DNA from: Saccharothrix algeriensis
GTDB taxonomy: Bacteria; Actinomycetota; Actinomycetes; Mycobacteriales; Pseudonocardiaceae
DNA length: 64,000 nucleotides
Reading direction: 5' to 3'
Assembly (NCBI RefSeq): GCF_016907655.1
Contig: NZ_JAFBCL010000001.1
Location: 2,762,001-2,826,000, forward strand
Shown: positions 15,672 to 23,887 of the stretch, piece by piece
Position numbering within the stretch: position 1 is the stretch's first letter
How the letters are laid out: each line of letters begins with the position of its first letter
Notes under the pieces: model-generated
What the model was told of the DNA's origin: nothing
Databases searched by the model: none
The model's input: the letters and a program-made list of their open reading frames with translations, nothing else
Translations under genes and position numbers: made by a program

Positions 15672-16264
15672 GACTGGCTCCGTTCCCGGCGCAACCCGTC
15701 CAGCAGCAGTTCGCCCAGCGCGGTGAACGCCTCGGCGTCGGACACCCCGGCCCGGCTGGTCAGCACACCGGTCTGGATGCCCTCGATGAGCAGCCCCGCC
15801 ATCTCCGCCACCAGGGTGGCGTGGACCTCGCGGAACACGCCCTCCTTGACACCCTCCTGGATGAACGAGCGGATGCGCTCGGCCGCCGCTCGGGCGTTGC
15901 GCTCGTAGGTGGACCGCGTCGGCGCGAACGCCGACACGTCCGCGATGAACTGGGCGGACGCCCGGCGCAGCTCGTCGGCCGCGCCGGCGAGGTAGGCGCC
16001 CACCCGCACCCGCACGTCCCCGATCCCGGACACCCGCCGCTCGATGCGCTCGGCGGCGCCCATGAAGTACCGGCCGACGACGCGGACGGCGAGCTGCTCC
16101 TTGCTGGCCGCGAGCGCGTACAGGGTGGACTTGGAGCAGCGCAGGCGCGCGGCGAGGTCGTCCAGCGTGAAGTGCGCGAACCCCTCGGCGAGCACCAGCG
16201 ACTCCAGCCGCCCGAGCAGGTCCACCTGCCGGGGCGTGAGCGGTCGGCGAGCTGGCGCGGTCAT
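15668..16264 (-). CDS. TetR family regulator
   Basis: A 198-residue regulator with a TetR helix-turn-helix at about residues 33-51 (TLDDLAARLRCSKSTLYAL). The C-terminal domain is of the TetR_C type with an aromatic pocket. It is divergent from an acyl-CoA dehydrogenase gene and upstream of the PfkB kinase. The 105-base divergent region carries the CAGTACTG repeats that probably form its operator. A lipid-derived CoA ligand would fit the dehydrogenase neighbour; this is inference. Confidence 0.88.
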   Translation of the reverse strand: MTAPARRPLTPRQVDLLGRLESLVLAEGFAHFTLDDLAARLRCSKSTLYALAASKEQLAVRVVGRYFMGAAERIERRVSGIGDVRVRVGAYLAGAADELRRASAQFIADVSAFAPTRSTYERNARAAAERIRSFIQEGVKEGVFREVHATLVAEMAGLLIEGIQTGVLTSRAGVSDAEAFTALGELLLDGLRRERSQS

Positions 16265-16290
16265 GGGCGGACTCTGTCACACTCCCTGGC

Positions 16291-16322
16291 GGCAGTACTG
16301 GCGTACGTCCTACAGTACTGCC
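16291..16322. promoter_or_regulatory. Candidate TetR operator with CAGTACTG half-sites
   Basis: GGCAGTACTG at 16291-16300 and CAGTACTGCC at 16313-16322 form a perfect 10-base inverted repeat with a 12-base spacer; each arm holds the 8-base palindrome CAGTACTG. A third partial copy (CAGTAC) follows at 16325. TACAGT at 16311-16316 could be the -10 box for the acyl-CoA dehydrogenase, so a bound repressor would cover it. Confidence 0.6.
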
Positions 16323-16369
16323 AACAGTACGCCGCCTGACTGACGGCCCTGCCGTCCCGGAGGTCGACG

Positions 16370-17512
16370 ATGCCCGCCGAGCGCCTGCTGCCCACCACCG
16401 AGGCCGAGGACCTGCTCGCCCTGGTCCGCGAGATCGCCCGCGAGGAGCTCGCGCCGCGCGCGGCGGAGGCCGAGGAGCAGGGGCGGTTCCCCCGGGACGC
16501 GTTCCGCCTGCTCGGCAAGAGCGGGCTGCTGGGCCTGCCGTACCCGGAGCGGTTCGGCGGCGGCGAGCAGCCCTACGAGGTCTACCTCCAGGCGCTGGAG
16601 GAGGTCGCGTCCGCGTGGATGTCGGTCGGCGTGGGCCTCTCGGTGCACGTGATGTCCAGCCACGCGCTGGCGGCCTTCGGCACGGACGTCCAGCAGAACC
16701 GCTGGCTGCCGGAGATGCTGGAGGGCGACCTGCTCGGCGGCTACGCCCTGTCGGAGTCGCACGCGGGCTCGGACGCGGGCGCGCTGTCCACCCGCGCGGT
16801 GCGCGACGGCGACCGGTACGTGGTCAACGGCACCAAGGCGTGGATCACGCACGCCGGCGTGGCCGACTTCTACACCCTCATGGCCCGCACGGCGGACACC
16901 GGCGGCAAGGGCATCAGCTGCTTCCTCGCCCCCGGCCACGTCGACGGCCTGACCGCCGCCGCACCGGAGCGGAAGATGGGCCTCACCGGCTCCGTCACCG
17001 CCCAGCTGCGGTTCGAGGACGTCGCGCTCGACCACGACCGCCTGATCGGCGCCGAGGGCGACGGGCTGAAGATCGCGCTGTCCGCCCTGGACTCCGGCCG
17101 GCTGGGCATCTCGGCCTGCGCGGTCGGGCTGGCCCAGGCCGCCCTGGACCAGGCGGTGGACTACGCCAAGCAGCGCACCCAGTTCGGCCGCGCGATCATC
17201 GACTTCCAGGGCCTGGAGTTCCTGCTGGCCGACCTGGCGGCGGCCGTCGAGTCGGCCCGCGCCACCTACCTGGCGGCGGCCCGCCGCCGCGACCGGGGGT
17301 TGCCGTTCACCCGCCAGGCGGCCATCGCGAAGCTGGTCTGCACCGACGCGGCCATGAAGGTCACCACCGACGCCGTGCAGGTGCTCGGCGGGGCCGGCTA
17401 CACGCGCGACTTCCCGGTGGAGCGCTACATGCGCGAGGCGAAGGTGCTCCAGATCTTCGAGGGCACCAACCAGATCCAGCGCGTGGTGATCGGTCGCGAG
17501 CTGCGCCGCTGA
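16370..17512 (+). CDS. Acyl-CoA dehydrogenase
   Basis: A 380-residue FAD enzyme with the full acyl-CoA dehydrogenase layout: N-terminal helices, the beta-barrel signature GYALSESHAGSDAGAL at about 124-139, and the C-terminal signature QVLGGAGYTRDFPVERYMRE. The catalytic glutamate is E364 in QIFEGTNQIQR. It would oxidise an acyl-CoA at C2-C3 and pass electrons to ETF. Chain length cannot be told. CGGAGG precedes the ATG by seven bases. Divergent from the TetR-PfkB operon and likely repressed by that TetR. Confidence 0.92.
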   Translation: MPAERLLPTTEAEDLLALVREIAREELAPRAAEAEEQGRFPRDAFRLLGKSGLLGLPYPERFGGGEQPYEVYLQALEEVASAWMSVGVGLSVHVMSSHALAAFGTDVQQNRWLPEMLEGDLLGGYALSESHAGSDAGALSTRAVRDGDRYVVNGTKAWITHAGVADFYTLMARTADTGGKGISCFLAPGHVDGLTAAAPERKMGLTGSVTAQLRFEDVALDHDRLIGAEGDGLKIALSALDSGRLGISACAVGLAQAALDQAVDYAKQRTQFGRAIIDFQGLEFLLADLAAAVESARATYLAAARRRDRGLPFTRQAAIAKLVCTDAAMKVTTDAVQVLGGAGYTRDFPVERYMREAKVLQIFEGTNQIQRVVIGRELRR

Positions 17513-17664
17513 CCGGCGGTCGGGGCTCCCGGTGGGACGGGAGGTCGATCGGCGCCACCGGGTGGTCGGCCACGAGGTGGCCCCGGCGCCGGACCGGCTC
17601 ACCGGCCACCGGGACGACGCGGCCACCCGTGATCGCGACGCGCACAGCCGGCGACGCCGACGAC

Positions 17665-18537
17665 CTACGCCAGCGGGCGCAACCCCCACCGACCCGACCA
17701 GGACCGGCCGGGGTCGAGCCACAGCAGGTCCACGCCCGAGTTCAGCGCGTCCGGCGGGCACGTCATGGGCTCGACCGCCACCGCGCGACCGCGGCCGGGG
17801 AAGTCCGCCGGCGTGTAGACCTGCACCCACTTGAAGTCCGGGTCGCCCCACACCTCCACGGCGCCGGCCGGCCCGCGCAGCACGTGCCGCACCAGGCCGT
17901 CGACCGGCTCGCAGCCGCCGAACGGGGTGTCCAGGTCCACGCCCGCCAGCAACCGCGCGGTGCGGAAGTCGTGGTCGCCGCCGACCGGGACCGCCGGCCC
18001 CGACGGGACCATCGTCGCCGGGTCCAGCGGCAGCACCGTGGTGGCCGCCAGCGACAGCGACGTCTCGTCGGTGGCGGACAGCCCCGCACGCGGGTACGGG
18101 TGCGCCCCGACCCCGAACGGCGTCCGCCCGGAACCGGTGTTGTGCACCGCGTGGGACACGCTCAGGCCGTCGTCGTCCAGGGCGTAGGTGATCGACGTCC
18201 GCAGCTCCACCGGCCACCCGGCCCCGGCGACGCGCGCCTCCAGCGTCACCCGCGAACCGGCGTGCTCCACGACGTCCCACGGGATCCGCCGCACCAGGCC
18301 GTGGATCGCGTTGCCGCGGGCGGGTTCGGTGACGTCCAGCCGCTGCTCCGCGCCGTCGAGCACCCACCGCCCGCCGGCGGTGCGGTTGGGCCACGGCACC
18401 AGCACCGCGCCGCACCCCATCGGCGGCTCGTCCTCGTAGGTCTCGACGTACGGCACACCGCCGACCTCGAACGACTTGAGCCCTGCGCCTTCCGCGACGA
18501 TGCCGGCGCGCGCCGCGCCGTACGCGATCTCCAGCAT
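17665..18537 (-). CDS. Aldose 1-epimerase (mutarotase)
   Basis: A 290-residue galactose-mutarotase-fold protein. His79 (GNAIHG) and His146 (GVGAHPYPR) match the catalytic histidines, and E256 in EPMTCPPDALN the catalytic base. It would interconvert alpha and beta anomers of a hexose. GGGAGG lies nine bases before the ATG at 18537; an ATG at 18546 sits directly on that site and is rejected. Convergent with the acyl-CoA dehydrogenase; the 150 bases between them contain several short GC inverted repeats but no single clear terminator. Confidence 0.88.
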   Translation of the reverse strand: MLEIAYGAARAGIVAEGAGLKSFEVGGVPYVETYEDEPPMGCGAVLVPWPNRTAGGRWVLDGAEQRLDVTEPARGNAIHGLVRRIPWDVVEHAGSRVTLEARVAGAGWPVELRTSITYALDDDGLSVSHAVHNTGSGRTPFGVGAHPYPRAGLSATDETSLSLAATTVLPLDPATMVPSGPAVPVGGDHDFRTARLLAGVDLDTPFGGCEPVDGLVRHVLRGPAGAVEVWGDPDFKWVQVYTPADFPGRGRAVAVEPMTCPPDALNSGVDLLWLDPGRSWSGRWGLRPLA

Positions 18538-18743
18538 GGCCGCCATCCTCCCACCGCGAGGCGCCCGGTGCCGATCACGTCCACCCCGGTGCGGGCGGAC
18601 CCGATGCGGGCGGACCCGGTGCGAGCAGGCCCTGCGCGGGCGGTCCGGTCGGTACAGTGGCGGCCGGCCCGCGCGCGTCGCGACCCGCCCCCGCCCCACG
18701 CCGCCGGCGCGCGCCCCGGCGCCCCGCTCGGAAGGCCCACCGG

Positions 18744-19571
18744 ATGAAGGTCCACCACCTCAACTGCGGCACCATGCGCCCGTTCGGCGGCCGGCTGCTC
18801 GACGGCTCGGGCCCGCTGCTCGGCGCCGCGACGATGGTCTGCCACTGCCTGCTGCTGGAGACCGACGACGGCCTGGTGCTGGTCGACAGCGGGCTGGGCC
18901 TGGCCGACGTGCGCCACCCCGGGCGCACCCTCGCCAAGCCCTGGCGGCTGCTGTGCCGCCCGGTCCTGGACGAGGCCGAGACGGCGGTCCGCCAGGTCGA
19001 GGCCCTGGGGCACCGCGCGCAGGACGTGCGGCACGTCGTGCTGACCCACCTCGACCTGGACCACGGCGGCGGCCTGCGCGACTTCCCGCACGCCGAGGTG
19101 CACGTCCTGGCCGAGGAACTGGCGGACGCCCTGCGTCCGGGCAAGTCCGCCAACGAGCGCATCCGCTACCCGGACCGGCAGTGGGCGCACGGCCCGAAGT
19201 GGGTCACCCACGAACCGACGGGCGAGCGGTGGTTCGGCTTCGCCGGCGTCCGCGAGTTCCGGCCGGACGTCCTGCTGGTGCCGCTCATCGGCCACACGCG
19301 CGGCCACACCGGCGTCGCCGTCGACACCGGGGACGGCTGGCTGCTGCACGCCGGCGACTCCTACTTCCACCACGGGGAGATGGCCGCGCCGCCGCACTGC
19401 CCGCCAGGGCTGAAGTTCCTGCAGGGCCGCATGGACACCGTGCGCGAGCTGCGACTGTCCAACCAGGACCGGTTGCGCGAGCTGGTGCGGGACCACGGCG
19501 ACCGCGTCGACGTCTTCAGCGCGCACGACGCGGCGGAGCTGCGCCGCCACCGGATCCGGGCCGCCGGGTAG
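18744..19571 (+). CDS. Metallo-beta-lactamase fold hydrolase (lactonase-like)
   Basis: A 275-residue MBL-fold protein. The di-zinc motif THLDLDH gives His102, Asp104 (replacing the usual His in HxHxDH), Asp106 and His107. Later ligands are in GHTRGHTG and AGDSYFHHG. The HxDxDH form is common in N-acyl-homoserine lactonase-like and related hydrolases. The substrate is unknown. The start is the ATG at 18744; upstream in-frame residues are Arg/Pro-rich and not convincing. Convergent with the permease gene by two bases. Confidence 0.82.
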   Translation: MKVHHLNCGTMRPFGGRLLDGSGPLLGAATMVCHCLLLETDDGLVLVDSGLGLADVRHPGRTLAKPWRLLCRPVLDEAETAVRQVEALGHRAQDVRHVVLTHLDLDHGGGLRDFPHAEVHVLAEELADALRPGKSANERIRYPDRQWAHGPKWVTHEPTGERWFGFAGVREFRPDVLLVPLIGHTRGHTGVAVDTGDGWLLHAGDSYFHHGEMAAPPHCPPGLKFLQGRMDTVRELRLSNQDRLRELVRDHGDRVDVFSAHDAAELRRHRIRAAG

Positions 19572-19573
19572 CC

Positions 19574-20956
19574 CTACTTGGCGAGCTTCTCCGCGTCGAA
19601 CTCGACCTTGCCGTGGGCGACCCGGTTGATCAGCCACAGCACGAGCCCGGCGCCGAGCAGGTAGAGCGCGATCACGTAGTCCTCGGCCGGCCGCCCGGAC
19701 AGCGGGCTGGCCAGGTAGGCGCAGGTGAGCGCGCCGAGCACCGGCACCCAGGTGGGCGCCCGGAAGTGCCGGTGCCCCACCGGGTCCTTGCGCAGCACCA
19801 GGACCGCGACGTTGACGATGGTGAACACCACCAGCAGCAGCAGCGCGGTCGTGCCGCCGAGCTTGGCGATGTCGGTGGTGGACACCAGGACGATCGCGAC
19901 ACCGCTGGTGAAGACGATCGCGGTCCACGGCGTCCGCCGGAACGGGTGCACGGCCCCGAACACCTTCGGGATGATGCGCTCGCGCGACATCCCGTAGACC
20001 AGCCGGCTCGCCATCAGCATGTTGATCAGGGCCGAGTTGATGACCGCGAACAGGCCGATCAGCGAGAACACCCACAGCGGGAAGCCGGGCGCGCCGACCT
20101 GCACCACCCGCAGCAGGGCGGAGCTGCCCGCGCCGGCCAGCTCGTCGGCCGGGATCAGCAGCGAGGACGTGACCGCCACCAGGACGTAGACCAGCGCCGC
20201 GATGCCCATGCCCCACAGCACGGCGCGCGGGAAGATCCGCACCGGGTCGCGGCACTCCTCCGCCATGTTGACGGAGTCCTCGAACCCGACCATCGCGAAG
20301 AACGCCAGCGCGGTGGCCGAGGTGACCGCGACCAGGGCCGACTGGCCGGGCGCGGGGTCGACCTGCGTCAGCCGGCCCGCGTCGCCGTCCCCGCTCACGA
20401 CGGCGTAGACCCCGATCGCGATCACGATCACCAGCCCGGACAGCTCGATGCAGGTCAGGACGACGTTGGCCTTGACCGACTCCGACACGCCCCGGAAGTT
20501 CACGACCGCGAGCCCGGCGATGAACAGCACCGCGACCAGCGTCGCCGACACCGTGAACGCGTCGGAGAGGAACTCGTCCACGAGCGCCTGGAGGTAGGCG
20601 CGGCCGAACGCGAGCGCGGCCGACGAGGCCGAGGTGATGCCCGAGCTCATCACCGCGAACGCCACCATGAAGGTGAGGAACTGGACCTTGAACGCCCGGT
20701 TGGCGTAGAGCGCCGCGCCGGCCGCGCGCGGGTACTTGCCGACCAGTTCGAGGTAGCTGAACGCGGTCAGGAACGCGACCAGGAACGCGATCAGGAACGG
20801 CAGCCAGAGCGCGCCGCCGACCTTGCCCGCGACGTTGCCCGTCAACGCGTAGATGCCGGTGCCGAGGATGTCACCGACCACGAAGAACAGCAGCAACTTG
20901 GGGCCGATGGCCCTCTTCAGCTCCGGTTGCGCCGGTGCGCTCGTCGCCTCCGCCAT
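19574..20956 (-). CDS. APC superfamily amino-acid permease
   Basis: A 460-residue integral membrane protein with about 12-13 hydrophobic segments and the APC amino-terminal signature VVGDILGTGIYALTGNVAGKVG. MVGFEDSVNMAEECRDPVRIFPRA is the conserved segment around TM6 and the following loop (key: GFEDSVNMAEE). It should import an amino acid or amine by proton or sodium symport. No metabolic neighbour indicates the substrate. Confidence 0.88.
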   Translation of the reverse strand: MAEATSAPAQPELKRAIGPKLLLFFVVGDILGTGIYALTGNVAGKVGGALWLPFLIAFLVAFLTAFSYLELVGKYPRAAGAALYANRAFKVQFLTFMVAFAVMSSGITSASSAALAFGRAYLQALVDEFLSDAFTVSATLVAVLFIAGLAVVNFRGVSESVKANVVLTCIELSGLVIVIAIGVYAVVSGDGDAGRLTQVDPAPGQSALVAVTSATALAFFAMVGFEDSVNMAEECRDPVRIFPRAVLWGMGIAALVYVLVAVTSSLLIPADELAGAGSSALLRVVQVGAPGFPLWVFSLIGLFAVINSALINMLMASRLVYGMSRERIIPKVFGAVHPFRRTPWTAIVFTSGVAIVLVSTTDIAKLGGTTALLLLVVFTIVNVAVLVLRKDPVGHRHFRAPTWVPVLGALTCAYLASPLSGRPAEDYVIALYLLGAGLVLWLINRVAHGKVEFDAEKLAK

Positions 20957-21027
20957 GCCGGTGGGGTGTGCCCGATCACACCGCTTTCAAACAGCGGAGC
21001 ACGCGCGACTTCGGCGAGCCCCGGCGT

Positions 21028-21261
21028 TCAGCCCGCCCCGCACCCCTCGCGGAGGTCCGCCTCGGCCCGTTCGACGGCCTCGTCCAAGGCCGCCCGGAAG
21101 GCGACGGCCTGCCCCGGTTCGAGCCGGATGCAGTCGACGTCGACCGGCAGGTGGACCTCCACCGTCCCCAGGCTCACCCCCAGCTCGAACACCTTGCCGG
21201 CGGCGCCCTCGCACCGCAGCACCCAGTCGCGCTTCTGCTCGTTGATCTGTTCTTGGGTCAT
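21028..21261 (-). CDS. Small hypothetical protein divergent from DUF5753 regulator
   Basis: A 77-residue acidic protein starting MTQEQINEQKRDWVLRCEGA. It has a central beta-rich part (KVFELGVSLGTVEVHLP) and a charged C-terminal helix. I do not recognise a family. It lies divergently next to the DUF5753 regulator, and small genes in this position are often controlled by such regulators. Codon use looks normal for a real gene, but the case rests on position and on a good ATG. Confidence 0.55.
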   Translation of the reverse strand: MTQEQINEQKRDWVLRCEGAAGKVFELGVSLGTVEVHLPVDVDCIRLEPGQAVAFRAALDEAVERAEADLREGCGAG

Positions 21262-21342
21262 GCGAATAGATTGCAGCGCTTCAAAATTTGCAGCAATGCC
21301 ACGATAGAGTGAACACCCTAGCCTGCTCACCTGCATTAGTTC

Positions 21343-21348
21343 TAACGT
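21343..21348 (+). promoter_or_regulatory. -10 element of a probable leaderless promoter
   Basis: TAACGT ends seven bases before the ATG at 21356, with no ribosome binding site between them. Confidence 0.45.
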
Positions 21349-21355
21349 CGCTCCC

Positions 21356-22195
21356 ATGGCACGCCGCGCCGGACGCTCCGTCCGCTCCCGACGACTCGCC
21401 CACATCCTCCGGAAGCTCCGCAGCGCCACGGGGTTGAGCACCGATGCCACCGGTGAGGCGGTGGGCATGTCCGGCAGCAAGATCAGCCGCATCGAGACCT
21501 CCGAGATCGGCATCTACATGGACGACCTCGAAAAGCTGCTCGATTTCTACGGCGTGACCAAGAAGGAGCGGGTCTACCTGCTCGATCTCGCACGGCACGC
21601 CGAACAGCGCGGTCTGCTGCGCATGAACAACGCCCACCTGCCGGAGGACTGGCAAGCCTGGACCGACTTCGAGGACGAGGCGAGCACCCTCCTCAACTAC
21701 GAGCCGCTGGTGATCCCCGGCCTGCTCCAGACCGCGGAGTACGCCCGAGCACTCATCCGCGCCACCGGGCACGCCCTTTCCGAGGAGGAAGTCGACGCGC
21801 TGGTGGCGAGCCGACGCGTTCGACAGGGCTTGCTCACCCGCAGCAGGCCGGTGAGGTTGCACGCGGTCATCGAACAAGGTGTGCTCGATCGGCCCTTCGG
21901 CGCTCCCGGGACCAACGCCCGTCAGATGCGGCACCTCGCGGATGCCGCGCAACTGCCCAACATCACGGTCCAGGTGCTGCCGACCACTGCGGCCTTGCAC
22001 CCTGGCCTGAACGGCCCCTTCGTGATCCTCGAATACGATGACGACCCGAGCCTGGTCCTGCTCGAGAACAAGGTCGCGAGCCTCTTCCTCGACGACGACG
22101 ATCAGATCGAGGTGTTCGAGAAGACCTGGTCCACGCTGGTGGGACTGGCGTACACCGTCGAGGAGACGGCGGAGTTGCTGCGCAGCCTCGCGTGA
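21356..22195 (+). CDS. XRE family regulator with DUF5753 domain (Scr1-like)
   Basis: A 279-residue protein with an N-terminal Cro/CI helix-turn-helix at about residues 12-68 (KLRSATGLSTDATGEAVGMS, SKISRIETSE) and the DUF5753 sensor domain from about 90 to 272 (LLNYEPLVIPGLLQTAEYARAL is its hallmark; key LVIPGLLQT). In streptomycetes such proteins work with small DUF397 partners encoded next door, often in pairs such as WhiJ/BldB-associated systems or the Scr toxin-antitoxin-like sets. Here a DUF397 gene starts 12 bases after the stop, and it has been triplicated. The AT content is slightly higher than in neighbours. Confidence 0.9.
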   Translation: MARRAGRSVRSRRLAHILRKLRSATGLSTDATGEAVGMSGSKISRIETSEIGIYMDDLEKLLDFYGVTKKERVYLLDLARHAEQRGLLRMNNAHLPEDWQAWTDFEDEASTLLNYEPLVIPGLLQTAEYARALIRATGHALSEEEVDALVASRRVRQGLLTRSRPVRLHAVIEQGVLDRPFGAPGTNARQMRHLADAAQLPNITVQVLPTTAALHPGLNGPFVILEYDDDPSLVLLENKVASLFLDDDDQIEVFEKTWSTLVGLAYTVEETAELLRSLA

Positions 22196-22207
22196 CACCA
22201 TGGGCGC

Positions 22208-22369
22208 ATGACCTTGTGGCGCAAGAGTTCCCGCAGCAACAGCACCGCCAACTGCGTGGAGGTGGCGCACCACGCCGACCGAGTGGCGGCACGGGACTCC
22301 AAGAACCCCCAACCGGTGATCAGCCTACCCACCAACTCCTGGGAACGGTTCCTCCAGCAGCACCGCTAG
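22208..22369 (+). CDS. DUF397 protein, copy 1
   Basis: A 53-residue protein starting MTLWRKSSRSNSTANCVEVA, with the typical DUF397 pattern: W..SS.S...NCVEVA near the start, then RDSKNP and a final WERFL segment. DUF397 proteins are small partners of DUF5753 regulators. It ends in QQHR with a TAG stop. First of three tandem copies that differ at only a few residues. Confidence 0.85.
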   Translation: MTLWRKSSRSNSTANCVEVAHHADRVAARDSKNPQPVISLPTNSWERFLQQHR

Positions 22370-22465
22370 CAGCACCTCACCCCAGATGCTTGACGCCCTC
22401 GATCCTGGCCCACGACGTCGCGAGACGGCGGGTTCTTGCAGCACTTGGCGTGACACCATGGCGGC

Positions 22466-22627
22466 ATGACCTTGTGGCGCAAGAGTTCCCGCAGTGCCAG
22501 TTCCGCCAACTGCGTCGAGGTGGCGCACCACGCCGACCGAGTGGCGGCACGGGACTCCAAGAACCCCCAACCGGTGATCAACCTGCCCACCAACTCCTGG
22601 GAACGGTTCCTCCAGCAGCACCGCTAG
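22466..22627 (+). CDS. DUF397 protein, copy 2
   Basis: A 53-residue copy starting MTLWRKSSRSASSANCVEVA and ending in a WERFLQQHR tail. It differs from copy 1 at about four positions. The sequence upstream is a decayed remnant of the DUF5753 gene's 3' end, so expression would depend on read-through from the regulator gene. Confidence 0.85.
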   Translation: MTLWRKSSRSASSANCVEVAHHADRVAARDSKNPQPVINLPTNSWERFLQQHR

Positions 22628-22725
22628 CAGCACCTCACCCCAGATGCTTGACGCCCTCGATCCTGGCCTACGACGTCGGCGAGACGGCGGAGTTCTTGCA
22701 GCGCCTGGCGTGACACCATGGCGGC

Positions 22726-22911
22726 ATGACCTTGTGGCGCAAGAGTTCCCGCAGTGCGAGCACCGCCAACTGCGTCGAGGTGGCGCACCACGCCGACCGA
22801 GTGGCGGCACGGGACTCCAAGAACCCCCAACCGGTGATCAGCCTGTCCGCCGACTCCTGGGAGCGGTTCCTCCGACAGCACCGCCGGCAGGACCTCACCG
22901 CGGGTGCTTGA
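22726..22911 (+). CDS. DUF397 protein, copy 3, with extended C-terminus
   Basis: A 61-residue copy starting MTLWRKSSRSASTANCVEVA. The TAG stop of copies 1 and 2 is replaced by sense codons, adding the tail RQDLTAGA and producing a 17-base tail-to-tail overlap with the reductase gene. It has more substitutions near its end (SADSWERFLRQHR), suggesting it is the oldest, locus-proximal copy. Confidence 0.85.
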   Translation: MTLWRKSSRSASTANCVEVAHHADRVAARDSKNPQPVISLSADSWERFLRQHRRQDLTAGA

Positions 22912-23770
22912 TGCTCTCGATGATGCGGGCGAAGCCCTCCTTGCCGTGCCCCGCGTCGACCTGGCGGCGGATGAGGGTCTGCACCGCGTCGACCACCTCG
23001 GTGCTGATGCCCTGGGCCGCGCCGGCGTCGATGATGTCGCGCAGGTCGGAGAACTCCAGGCTCTGCTGCCCCGCGACGGTGTAGTCCCCGCCGTCGATGA
23101 CCTCGGCGAACCCGGCCAGCTCACCGGTCATGGCGGTCAGCCAGGACGCGGCCCGCCCGGCGAACTCGCCGGCCGTCACCCCGGCCCCGGCGACCATGGC
23201 CGCGCCGTGCGCGAAACCGGCGAACATGACGTACATGGCGGACAGCAGGGCCAGGTCGTACAGCGACGCGACGCCGGCGTCCTCGCCCAGGTAGGCGCTC
23301 TCGCCCCACAGGTCCAGCAGGGGCCGGTGCTGCTCGAACACCGCCGCCGACCCGCTGTAGAGGACCGACGACCCGGGCTCGCCGATCATCGACGGCACGG
23401 CCATGATGCCGCCGTCGAGGTGTGCCACGCCGTGCCCGGCCGCCCAGGCGGCGATCTCCCGGGACTGCTCCGGGGAGGTGGTCGTGACGTTGACCAGCAC
23501 CCGGCCGGCGAGCCGGTCCACCACCGGGTCCAGCACCTCGTGCACCGAGGCCGCGTCGAGCAGGCACGCGACCACCACGTCGCCGGCCGCGACCGCCTCC
23601 CCCGCCGTGCCGACGGCGGTCGCGCCCAGGGCGACCAGGCCCTCGGCCCTGCCCGCCGTCCGGTTCCACACCGCGGTGGTGTGCCCGGCCTCCACCAGGG
23701 CGGTCGCGAGGGCCGTCCCCATCGCGCCCAACCCGAGGACGCTCACCCGGACACCGTTGCCGCCACTCAT
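22895..23770 (-). CDS. Imine reductase-like NADPH-dependent oxidoreductase
   Basis: A 291-residue member of the 6-phosphogluconate/beta-hydroxyacid dehydrogenase superfamily. The Rossmann motif GLGAMG is at residues 13-18, and NRT at 36-38 suits NADPH. The middle region (LVNVTTTSPEQSREIAAWAA, LDGGIMAVPSMIG, YSGS, YLGEDAGVASLYDLALL) is distinctive for imine reductases (IREDs) rather than hydroxyisobutyrate dehydrogenases. IREDs reduce cyclic imines and sometimes couple amines to ketones; natural substrates are mostly unknown. ATG 23770 has GGAGGGG eight bases upstream; a GTG at 23779 is too close to it. Divergent from an HxlR regulator. Confidence 0.85.
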   Translation of the reverse strand: MSGGNGVRVSVLGLGAMGTALATALVEAGHTTAVWNRTAGRAEGLVALGATAVGTAGEAVAAGDVVVACLLDAASVHEVLDPVVDRLAGRVLVNVTTTSPEQSREIAAWAAGHGVAHLDGGIMAVPSMIGEPGSSVLYSGSAAVFEQHRPLLDLWGESAYLGEDAGVASLYDLALLSAMYVMFAGFAHGAAMVAGAGVTAGEFAGRAASWLTAMTGELAGFAEVIDGGDYTVAGQQSLEFSDLRDIIDAGAAQGISTEVVDAVQTLIRRQVDAGHGKEGFARIIESIKHPR

Positions 23771-23837
23771 GATCCCCACCCCTCCGCTCGACTGGTGCGT
23801 CGATCATCACCCACGCCGGTAAGGTCGACCAGTACCG

Positions 23838-23869
23838 ACTAATTAGTGCACTACTTACCTTTTGGTAAG
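23838..23869. promoter_or_regulatory. Candidate HxlR operators between divergent genes
   Basis: Two palindromes lie side by side: ACTAATTAGT at 23838-23847 and CTTACC TTTT GGTAAG at 23854-23869. The region is AT-rich compared with its surroundings. HxlR dimers bind such sites, so this is a likely operator for both the reductase and the regulator. Confidence 0.55.
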
Positions 23870-23887
23870 CGGGTTCGAGGAGGGCGG

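Larger units (their letters stand above)
22208..22911 (+). repeat. Tandem triplication, period 258-260 bases
   Basis: Three DUF397 starts lie at 22208, 22466 and 22726. Each of the first two units continues with a stretch resembling the 3' end of the following reductase gene (GATGCTTGACGCCCTCGAT against GGTGCTTGATGCTCTCGAT at 22908-22926). That stretch is followed by one resembling the last 15 codons of the DUF5753 gene (GAGACGGCGGAGTT is shared). The unit therefore spans regulator tail, DUF397 and reductase tail, as expected from unequal tandem duplication of an ancestral single locus. The similar bases were compared by eye. Confidence 0.85.

Noticed and set aside
17513..17664. Possible small gene or terminator between acyl-CoA dehydrogenase and aldose epimerase
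   Set aside because: Several short GC inverted repeats are present but none is strong or well placed, and no frame has a start signal.
22192..22713. Single 173-codon frame across the first two DUF397 units
   Set aside because: It reads the repeats in a frame other than DUF397. Its resemblance to the regulator's last codons comes from the duplicated gene tail.
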